A stretch of DNA of 29,815 nucleotides, from contig NZ_JH604873.1 of assembly GCF_000250875.1 (NCBI RefSeq), positions 1 through 29,815 on the forward strand. The letters are read 5' to 3'. A model generated the notes under the pieces. The model was not told the origin of the DNA. It saw only the letters and a program-made list of their open reading frames with translations, and made no database searches. The stretch is from Sutterella parvirubra YIT 11816 (lineage in GTDB: Bacteria > Pseudomonadota > Gammaproteobacteria > Burkholderiales > Burkholderiaceae_F). Shown here piece after piece: positions 23,811-29,815 of the stretch. Position 1 is the stretch's first letter; each line of letters begins with the position of its first letter. A program made the translations under genes and the position numbers.

Positions 23811-24440
23811 TCAGTAGAGCGTCTTCTTGAAGCCGAGCGCGGATTCGTTCAGCCAAAGCCCCCGGGCGAAGCTCGCGAGGCGCGAGCCCACGCTCTCGTG
23901 CGCGTCGTCGGCAGCGGATGCCGAAGAGGCTGAGGTGGCTGCGGACGCCGGTGCGCCGGAGGTGTTCCGGTGGTTGAGGTCGCCGGGGTGCATGTCGGTG
24001 TGGGCGGTGGGGAGGTCGGCGGCCGCGGGAGCGGTCCGGAGGCCTGCGGCGGGCGTGGCGACTGCGGAGGGTGCTGAGGCGGGATCGGGTGCGGGTGGCG
24101 ACGTCTCTTCCGAGAGGATTTCGACGTCGGCCACGAGCCGGTAGCCGCGTTTGGGGATGGTCTGGATGTAGTTCGGGCAGTCGTTCGCGGGTCGGCCGTC
24201 GCGAAGCGCCTTCCGGAGCTCAAAGACGCTTTGGTTGATGGCCTGGTCCGTCACGAAGGCGCGGTGCCAAACCGATTCGACGAGCATTTCGCGGCTCACG
24301 ACCGAGCCGCGGTGCTCCACGAAGCATTTCAAAAGATCCGTCAGGCGGGGCGGCAGAGGGCACTCGCGGCCTTCTCTGCTGATGGAGTTGGCGGAAGCGT
24401 TGACCAACCATTCGCCGACGAAGAAGCGCGTGTCACACAT
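23811..24440 (-). CDS. CadC-type winged-helix regulator lacking membrane and sensor domains
   Basis: 209 residues from ATG 24440, with AAGGAA 8 bases upstream. Residues about 5-107 are an OmpR/PhoB-type winged helix closest to the cytoplasmic domain of CadC: FFVGEWLVNASANSISREGR, LPPRLTDLLKCFVEHRGSVV, SREMLVESVWHRAFVTDQAI, FELRKALRDG and YIQTIPKRGYRLV. E. coli CadC is 512 residues, with one membrane helix after about residue 158 and a periplasmic pH/cadaverine sensor. Here the winged helix leads into an Ala/Pro/Ser/Thr-rich stretch (113-180) and a short tail ending LNESALGFKKTLY. No hydrophobic segment is present. It is probably a soluble regulator of cadBA, which lies just beyond the XRE gene. 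It is intact rather than frameshifted, because a terminator follows directly. Confidence 0.85.
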   Translation of the reverse strand: MCDTRFFVGEWLVNASANSISREGRECPLPPRLTDLLKCFVEHRGSVVSREMLVESVWHRAFVTDQAINQSVFELRKALRDGRPANDCPNYIQTIPKRGYRLVADVEILSEETSPPAPDPASAPSAVATPAAGLRTAPAAADLPTAHTDMHPGDLNHRNTSGAPASAATSASSASAADDAHESVGSRLASFARGLWLNESALGFKKTLY

Positions 24441-24540
24441 GGCATTCTTCCTTTGAGCAAAAGCCGTTTGACCGCGGCGCCGCAGGTGGGGGTCTGGTCG
24501 GCCGGGACGTCTCCTCGTCCCGGGGGCGGGCGCCGCGCGC

Positions 24541-24568
24541 AAAAAGACGGCCTCCCCGTGGGGCGGCC
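24541..24568 (-). terminator. Terminator-like hairpin in the leader of the CadC-like gene
   Basis: GGCCTCCCC (24549-24557) pairs with GGGGCGGCC (24560-24568) with one internal mismatch. Read on the minus strand it is followed by GTCTTTTT (T-run 24541-24545). It lies between the predicted promoter (start near 24607) and the ATG at 24440. A second hairpin, GGGACG/CGTCCC (24504-24520), lies between it and the start codon. This could be an attenuator controlling the regulator. Confidence 0.45.
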
Positions 24569-24613
24569 GGACCGCGCGGCCGCAAGATCGGCCAGCGCGA
24601 ATGTTCAATCTAG

Positions 24614-24642
24614 ATAGTAATACCTAGGGCTCCATCTGGCAA
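24614..24642 (-). promoter_or_regulatory. Predicted promoter of the CadC-like gene
   Basis: On the minus strand TTGCCA (24637-24642) and TACTAT (24614-24619) are 17 bases apart, with 5/6 and 4/6 matches. A structured GC-rich leader of about 165 bases would follow. The rest of the 24441-24764 gap holds only this promoter, the leader hairpins and the ssrA terminator. Confidence 0.5.
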
Positions 24643-24723
24643 CCATGATGCGGAAGAAAGGCGTGATTGTCCGGCTTTCGGCGGACAAAAAAGCGTTCGC
24701 GAATTTTACGCGGTGCGGATATG

Positions 24724-24757
24724 AAAAAGCCCCGGTACCGTTCGGCACCGGGGCTCA
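24724..24757 (-). terminator. Rho-independent terminator of ssrA
   Basis: AGCCCCGGT (24728-24736) pairs with ACCGGGGCT (24747-24755), with inner pairs extending the stem, and runs into TTTTT on the minus strand (24724-24728). It lies just beyond the CCA end of tmRNA. Confidence 0.85.
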
Positions 24758-24764
24758 TGGTGTT

Positions 24765-25125
24765 TGGTGGAGGCGGCGGGAGTTGAACCCGCGTCCGGAA
24801 ACCTTTTTCTGTTGGTTCTACATGCGTAGCCGAAAGATTTGGGTCTTACCGCGCACCCTGCCGATCGGCGGGCCGGTGCGCAGCCAGCTATCTAAGTTTC
24901 GGACGTCCGGCGACAGCCAACGGACGACCTAGATCCTGTCAAATGATGCTGCCGTCAGTTGCCTGACCCGGCCCAGGACCGAACCGGTGCAGCATCCCGC
25001 CATTAAGCGGCGAGAGCGAAACGCTTGTTGTTGGCGTTTATTGGTTTGCAGCGGATTTACGAGGTGACTGCACCTCGGCATGCCCCACACAGCGTCCGCG
25101 TCCCCGTCGAAGCCAAGGCGCCCCC
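24765..25125 (-). ncRNA. ssrA: Transfer-messenger RNA (tmRNA), one-piece form
   Basis: About 361 bases. It rescues stalled ribosomes by acting first as alanyl-tRNA and then as mRNA for a degradation tag. The 5' end GGGGGCG pairs with CGCCTCC before the encoded ACCA, forming the acceptor stem. The 3' part carries a T arm GCGGGTTCAACTCCCGC and the 5' part the conserved GGCTTCGACGGGG. The tag frame at 25003-25035 reads ANNKRFALAA followed by TAA. The resume alanine codon is GCC, preceded by an A-rich AATAAAC. Betaproteobacterial tags I recall, such as ANDERFALAA, have acidic residues where this has Asn-Lys. The gene lies 21 bases after the gph stop codon, on the same strand. Confidence 0.96.
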
Positions 25126-25146
25126 TTGTGTGGACTTGTCAGTCTA

Positions 25147-25782
25147 TCACAGGGCAAGAATTTCTGCGGCGAGTTCCGCCGGATCGCCCGCGAGGATGCG
25201 GGCCTGCGCCGCGTCCAAAGGCGTCTTCGCGTAGCCCCAGCGCACGAGCGCGGCCGGGATGCCCGCCGCGGCCGCGGCCTTCGCGTCCGTCGGTTCGTCG
25301 CCGACGTAGAGCGCGTCGTCCGTCCCGAGCGTCCTCATGGCGAGGCGGATCCCCGCCGGGTCGGGCTTCATGGCGGATCCGGGCGAGTCGCTCCCCCAGA
25401 AGCCCGAGAGAAGCGGCATGAGTTCCAACCCCTCCAGCACGCGCCCGGCGAGGGCGACCGGCTTGTTGGTGACGACGGCGAGCGTCAACCCTTCGGCGCG
25501 GAGTTTTTCGAGCATCGCCCGCACGCCCGGATAGGGGCGCGTGAGGTTCGCGCACCCGGCGGCGTAGTTCGCGAGGAACTCCTGCCGGAGGGCTTCGTCC
25601 GATATGCCCAAGACGGCGTCGACCAGTGCGGCGCTCCCGCGGCTCGCGACCGGGCGGAGCGCCTCCGGGTCGACCGGATCGAGACCGCGCGCGGTGCGGA
25701 GCGCGTTCGCCGCCGCGGCGAGGTCCGGGGCGGAGTCGACGAGCGTGCCGTCGAGGTCGAAGAGGATGAGCTCGGGGCGCAT
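25147..25782 (-). CDS. gph: Phosphoglycolate phosphatase (HAD family)
   Basis: 211 residues from ATG 25782. It dephosphorylates 2-phosphoglycolate in the cytoplasm. HAD motif I is LILFDLDGTLVDSAPDLAAA (residues 5-24) with the Asp nucleophile; motif II lies in LAVVTNKP; motif III/IV cover KPDPAGI and YVGDEPTDAKAAAAAGIP, where the usual GDS-D is GDEPTD. Sequence before the ATG lacks a Shine-Dalgarno. An in-frame GTG at 25830 has GAGGA close upstream and would add 16 residues (MRICGILHFLPNSIFL). I prefer the ATG because relatives begin just before FDLDGT, but the GTG start is a real alternative. Other HAD sugar phosphatases are possible. Confidence 0.85.
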   Translation of the reverse strand: MRPELILFDLDGTLVDSAPDLAAAANALRTARGLDPVDPEALRPVASRGSAALVDAVLGISDEALRQEFLANYAAGCANLTRPYPGVRAMLEKLRAEGLTLAVVTNKPVALAGRVLEGLELMPLLSGFWGSDSPGSAMKPDPAGIRLAMRTLGTDDALYVGDEPTDAKAAAAAGIPAALVRWGYAKTPLDAAQARILAGDPAELAAEILAL

Positions 25783-25900
25783 GAGGAATATGGAGTTCGG
25801 TAAAAAGTGCAAAATTCCGCAAATCCGCACAGGGTCCTCAAAGAAACGGGCGGAAGGCGAACAACGCCTGACGGCGGCGGACGATGACGGACAACGACGG

Positions 25901-25944
25901 ATAAAAGAAAGCCCCCGCGGGTCGGTGGGACGCGACGGGGGCTT
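25901..25944 (-). terminator. Rho-independent terminator of ompA
   Basis: AAGCCCCCG (25909-25917) pairs with CGGGGGCTT (25936-25944) and continues on the minus strand into TTTCTTTTAT. It lies about 53 bases past the ompA stop. A run of GACGG-type short repeats (25870-25902) abuts it. Confidence 0.8.
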
Positions 25945-25996
25945 CGTGGTTGCCGCGGGAGGCTTGACCGGCCTTCAGCGCGGCTCGCAGCCGAAA

Positions 25997-26665
25997 TTAT
26001 TCGGCAGGACGGGAACCGATCACTTCAACGACGGCGCGGCGGTTCGGCGCGAGGCACTGAACGAGCTGCTTGAAGTTCTTGATCTGACCGTTGCGCGAGG
26101 GATTCGGGCAGTTGACGACCGGATCCTGTTCGCCCTTGCCTTCCGTCTGGATGAGGGACGCGTCGACGCCCTTCGAGACGAGGTAGGCCTTCACGCTTTC
26201 AGCGCGCTGCGCGGAGAGCTTTTCGTTGAACTTGTCGGAACCGATGCGGTCCGCGTAGCCCGTCGAGAGCACGACTTCGAGGTCGACGCCGGCGATGCGG
26301 GAGACGAGGTCGTCAAGGACGGCCTGGCCTTCGGGCTTGAGCGTGGAACGGTTGTAGTCGAAGAGCATGTCGGCCGAGAAGGTCACCTTTTCGGCGGCCT
26401 TCGGAGCGGCGGGTTCTTCCGGAGCCTTGCAGGCGGCGGCGTCGAGGATGTCGGCGTCGCAGGCGCAGCCCGCGCCGTCACGGCCCATGGCTTCAGCGAG
26501 GGCGGGCGTCCAGAAGCCGGTGCGCCAGCAGAGGCCGTAGCCGCTCTTCAGCGTCGTGCCGTTCGCCTGAACGTAGGGATTGACCGCGTCGGCCGCAAAG
26601 GCGGCGCCGGAGACGGCGAGCATGACGGCGGCAACAACGCCACCAATTTTCGCGGAAGTCTTCAT
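25997..26665 (-). CDS. ompA: OmpA-family outer-membrane protein, peptidoglycan-binding
   Basis: 222 residues from ATG 26665, with AGAGGA 7 bases upstream. A Sec signal peptide MKTSAKIGGVVAAVMLAVSG ends near AAFA (about residue 24). The segment YVQANGTTLKSGYGLCWRTG with a CACD cysteine cluster at about 68-71 is the short N-terminal region of Burkholderiales OmpA, with no eight-strand barrel. The OmpA C-like domain (about 93-222) shows FSADMLFDYNRSTLKPEGQA, YADRIGSDKFNEKLSAQRAE and the peptidoglycan-binding Asp/Arg region ending PNRRAVVEV. Its role is to tether the outer membrane to the cell wall. It has its own promoter, a leader of about 148 bases and a terminator, so it is monocistronic and probably highly expressed. 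Confidence 0.92.
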   Translation of the reverse strand: MKTSAKIGGVVAAVMLAVSGAAFAADAVNPYVQANGTTLKSGYGLCWRTGFWTPALAEAMGRDGAGCACDADILDAAACKAPEEPAAPKAAEKVTFSADMLFDYNRSTLKPEGQAVLDDLVSRIAGVDLEVVLSTGYADRIGSDKFNEKLSAQRAESVKAYLVSKGVDASLIQTEGKGEQDPVVNCPNPSRNGQIKNFKQLVQCLAPNRRAVVEVIGSRPAE

Positions 26666-26819
26666 ATTGTTTTCCTCTTGAAAAAAGGGAATGGACGATT
26701 TTGTGTTGTGCGCCAATGGATCAAAGCCGAAAGGTCAACCAAAACCTTGTGGAACGCGCGGGAAATCAAAGGGGAACAGTCCCCCTTGCCCCTCAGGTGC
26801 GCTGTGTCCTCGCGGATTA

Positions 26820-26848
26820 ACTATAGAGTGAATCCTCGGTGGCGTAAA
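26820..26848 (-). promoter_or_regulatory. Promoter of ompA
   Basis: On the minus strand TTTACG (26843-26848) and TATAGT (26820-26825) are 17 bases apart, with 4/6 and 5/6 matches. The predicted start is near 26813, giving a leader of about 148 bases. The 26666-26819 stretch is this leader and holds no gene. Confidence 0.65.
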
Positions 26849-26907
26849 GGCGCGCTGCCTGAGCGGGACGGGGGCGCGCGGTCGACGCGCCTCTAATCTC
26901 GGTCCGT

Positions 26908-28224
26908 TCAAAGCATATTTTGCCACTTGCGAGCGACGGATTGTAGCGATTCTGCAGAAATGTTTCCTCGGAAACTCCGGGACTGCTTCTGCGTGGCGAT
27001 CAATTCTCCCGCCACCCAGGTGTGCGTGACGGCCTCGCGTCCGGCGGCGTAGAGAAGCTGTGCGGCCGGATCCTGAACGGGAAGTGCTTCGACGCCGGAG
27101 AGGTCGACCGCGATCACGTCGGCGGCCTTCCCGGGCTCGAGCGACCCGATCTCGGCATCCCAGTGAAGGGCCTTCGCGCCGCCCATCGTCGCGGCGTAGA
27201 GCATCTCGTGGACGGTCGCCGAGGTCGTGTCGCCCGCGACCGCCTTGGCGAGCATCGCGGCGAGGCGCGTTTCACCCAGCATGTCGAGCTTGTCGTTGCT
27301 CGCGGCGCCGTCGGTGCCGATCCCGACGTTGACGCCGGCCGCCAAAAGCTTCGCGATGGGCGAGAAGCCCGAGGCGAGCTTGAGGTTCGAGCACGGGCAG
27401 TGGCAGGTCGAGGCGCCCGCGGCGGCGAGCATCGCGATGTCGGCGTCGTTCAGGTGCACGCTGTGCACCGAGATGAGGCGGTCGTTCACGAGCCCGAGGC
27501 GCTGCAGGCGCTCCAACGGACGCACGCCGTGGTCGCGGATCGAGTCGGCGACTTCGCCCGCCGTCTCATGCACGTGCATGTGAATCGGGGCGTCGTACTT
27601 TTCGGAGAGCTCCGCGCAGCGCGCGAGCGTCGCGTCGGACACGGTGTAGGGCGCGTGGGGCGCCACGGTCGCGCGGACCATGCCTCCCGACTTGTACGTC
27701 TCCAGAATGTCCAGGGCGCGCTCGAGATACTCCTCGTCGGTCTTCGCCCAAGCCGAGGGGAAGCCGATCGTGAAGGCGGAGACGGCGCAGCGCAGACCCG
27801 CGCGGCGAAGGCCCTTCGCGGCGGAGTCCGGGAAGAAGTAGTGATCCGACGTCGTCGTGACGCCGCCCGAGGCCATTTCAAGCCCCGCGAGCCAGCTCCC
27901 TTCCTCGACGAATTCCGGGCTCATCAGCTTCCCTTCGGCGGGCCAGATCTTGGTCGTGAGCCAATCCATGAGCGGGAGGTCGGCGCCCAAGCCGCGCACG
28001 AGGTTCATCGCGGCGTGCGAATGCAGGTTGACGAGGCCGGGCATGACGAGCCCGTTCGGGAGCGAAACGACGTCGTCCGCGGTCCAGTCCGCGCGCACCT
28101 CGGCCGTCGGCGCCACGAGCGCGATGCGGCCTTCCCGAAGGACGAGCGCGTGATCTTCGAGGACGACCCCCTGGGGGACGATCGGCAGGACCCAACGGGC
28201 CTCAATGATGGTGTCGGCGTGCAT
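26908..28224 (-). CDS. TrzA/MtaD-type amidohydrolase, probable S-adenosylhomocysteine/5'-methylthioadenosine deaminase
   Basis: 438 residues from ATG 28224; a second ATG at 28233 is almost on top of the GGAGG and would add three residues. It is a metal-dependent cytoplasmic deaminase. PGLVNLHSHAAMNLVRGLGA (about 62-81) carries the HXH metal pair, and WLTTKIWPAEGKLMSPEFV is typical of the MtaD group. Further ligand regions are ATVAPHAPYTVS, IHMHVHETAGEV with His, VHSVHLNDADI, and GIGTDGAASNDKLDM with the catalytic Asp. A C-terminal TIM-barrel-plus-beta-sandwich layout fits (GSLEPGKAADVIAVD). The related chlorohydrolases and guanine deaminases are less likely because of the IWPAE motif. Substrate is inferred from family. 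Confidence 0.85.
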   Translation of the reverse strand: MHADTIIEARWVLPIVPQGVVLEDHALVLREGRIALVAPTAEVRADWTADDVVSLPNGLVMPGLVNLHSHAAMNLVRGLGADLPLMDWLTTKIWPAEGKLMSPEFVEEGSWLAGLEMASGGVTTTSDHYFFPDSAAKGLRRAGLRCAVSAFTIGFPSAWAKTDEEYLERALDILETYKSGGMVRATVAPHAPYTVSDATLARCAELSEKYDAPIHMHVHETAGEVADSIRDHGVRPLERLQRLGLVNDRLISVHSVHLNDADIAMLAAAGASTCHCPCSNLKLASGFSPIAKLLAAGVNVGIGTDGAASNDKLDMLGETRLAAMLAKAVAGDTTSATVHEMLYAATMGGAKALHWDAEIGSLEPGKAADVIAVDLSGVEALPVQDPAAQLLYAAGREAVTHTWVAGELIATQKQSRSFRGNISAESLQSVARKWQNML

Positions 28225-28271
28225 GGTGCGCATGGCCTCCGGATAGAGCGAAAGAAAAGTTGTCGGCGGCT

Positions 28272-28299
28272 ATTGTAGACGCCGGGATCAGGGTGTTCA
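28272..28299 (-). promoter_or_regulatory. Possible promoter of the amidohydrolase gene
   Basis: On the minus strand TGAACA (28294-28299) and TACAAT (28272-28277) are 16 bases apart, with 4/6 and 5/6 matches. The start would be about 40 bases before the ATG at 28224. It is back-to-back with the gyrA promoter. Confidence 0.4.
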
Positions 28300-28324
28300 G
28301 GCCTCGGGGCGGCGCCCGTCCCTT

Positions 28325-28345
28325 TGGTACAATGAAACGTTTCAT
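28325..28345 (+). promoter_or_regulatory. gyrA extended -10 promoter with overlapping palindromic operator
   Basis: TGGTACAAT (28325-28333) is an extended -10 box (TGn plus TACAAT, 5/6); no good -35 is seen, as usual for extended -10 promoters. It overlaps a perfect 14-base palindrome, ATGAAACGTTTCAT (28332-28345), which would cover the transcription start. The central AAACGTTT is the half-site pattern bound by LacI/GalR-family repressors. A GGGGC/GCCCC hairpin (28385-28399) lies just before the gyrA ribosome binding site. Confidence 0.55.
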
Positions 28346-28416
28346 GAGGGATGATCCGGGCAATGCGCCGGCAGCCCGTCATCTGGGGCTCCGCGCCCCC
28401 GAAAAAGGAATTTTCG

Positions 28417-29815
<1,399 letters not shown>

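Noticed and set aside
23680..23817. Possible 45-codon basic peptide starting MGKDRKARKARK after the XRE gene
   Set aside because: It has a GGGGG before the ATG, but its frame runs through the bidirectional terminator stem. The repeated CGAAAAGCC units explain its composition, so I do not call it a gene.
24645..24932. 95-codon plus-strand frame over the ssrA 3' end
   Set aside because: It overlaps the tmRNA acceptor end and terminator. Translated tRNA-like sequence often gives such spurious frames.
25870..25902. Short GACGG repeats beside the ompA terminator as a CRISPR or iteron array
   Set aside because: Units are short and irregular and there are no spacers; probably simple-sequence drift.

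Overview
The window is GC-rich (roughly 63-65% by eye) chromosomal DNA from a betaproteobacterium, most likely a Burkholderiales member near Sutterellaceae. Grounds for this are a one-piece tmRNA whose tag ends RFALAA, a Burkholderiales-type OmpA, a Sua5-type tsaC, a long-form purC, and close relatives of gut-bacterial CadB/CadA and PotE. The family placement is inference. No phage, insertion sequence or CRISPR array is visible. Because GC is high, long antisense open frames are common and were ignored.

Layout. 1-3671: the 5' end of an exported protein (minus), a DUF72 protein, an unusual two-part protein with a transposase-like N-terminus and a nitroreductase-like C-terminus (minus), then a plus-strand pair of kynurenine-formamidase-type cyclase and 4HBT thioesterase ending in a terminator. 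3683-12432 (all minus): tsaE-amiC, fba, dgkA, purC, purE-purK, tsaC, an ArsC/YffB-like gene and murI. These cover purine synthesis, t6A tRNA modification (both tsaE and tsaC), peptidoglycan supply and cleavage, and glycolysis. 12683-12758: tRNA-Thr(CGU) with its own promoter and terminator. 12897-16136: a large AsmA/DUF748 protein and an NfsB-like nitroreductase.

16207-24440 is the most interesting stretch: a lysine/polyamine acid-resistance neighbourhood. Its minus-strand genes run cadB (lysine/cadaverine antiporter), cadA (lysine decarboxylase), lysS (lysyl-tRNA synthetase) and potE (putrescine/ornithine-type antiporter). Upstream of cadB lies a 480-base control region, a divergent 63-residue XRE repressor-like gene, and a convergent CadC-type winged-helix gene that ends before any membrane segment or periplasmic sensor. 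The control region has three clusters of ATCAG or its complement CTGAT at exactly 11-base spacing, the geometry bound by OmpR/PhoB-type winged helices. I read this as a rewired cad switch in which membrane pH/lysine sensing by CadC has been lost and replaced by a soluble CadC domain plus a small XRE protein. Each component is visible in the sequence; the regulatory wiring is inference.

24724-29815: ssrA (tmRNA) with terminator, gph, ompA with a clear promoter and long leader, a TrzA/MtaD-type amidohydrolase and, divergently, the 5' two-fifths or so of gyrA, which runs off the right edge. gyrA has an acidic N-terminal extension, glutamine at the position of E. coli Asp87, and a perfect 14-base palindrome at its predicted start site.
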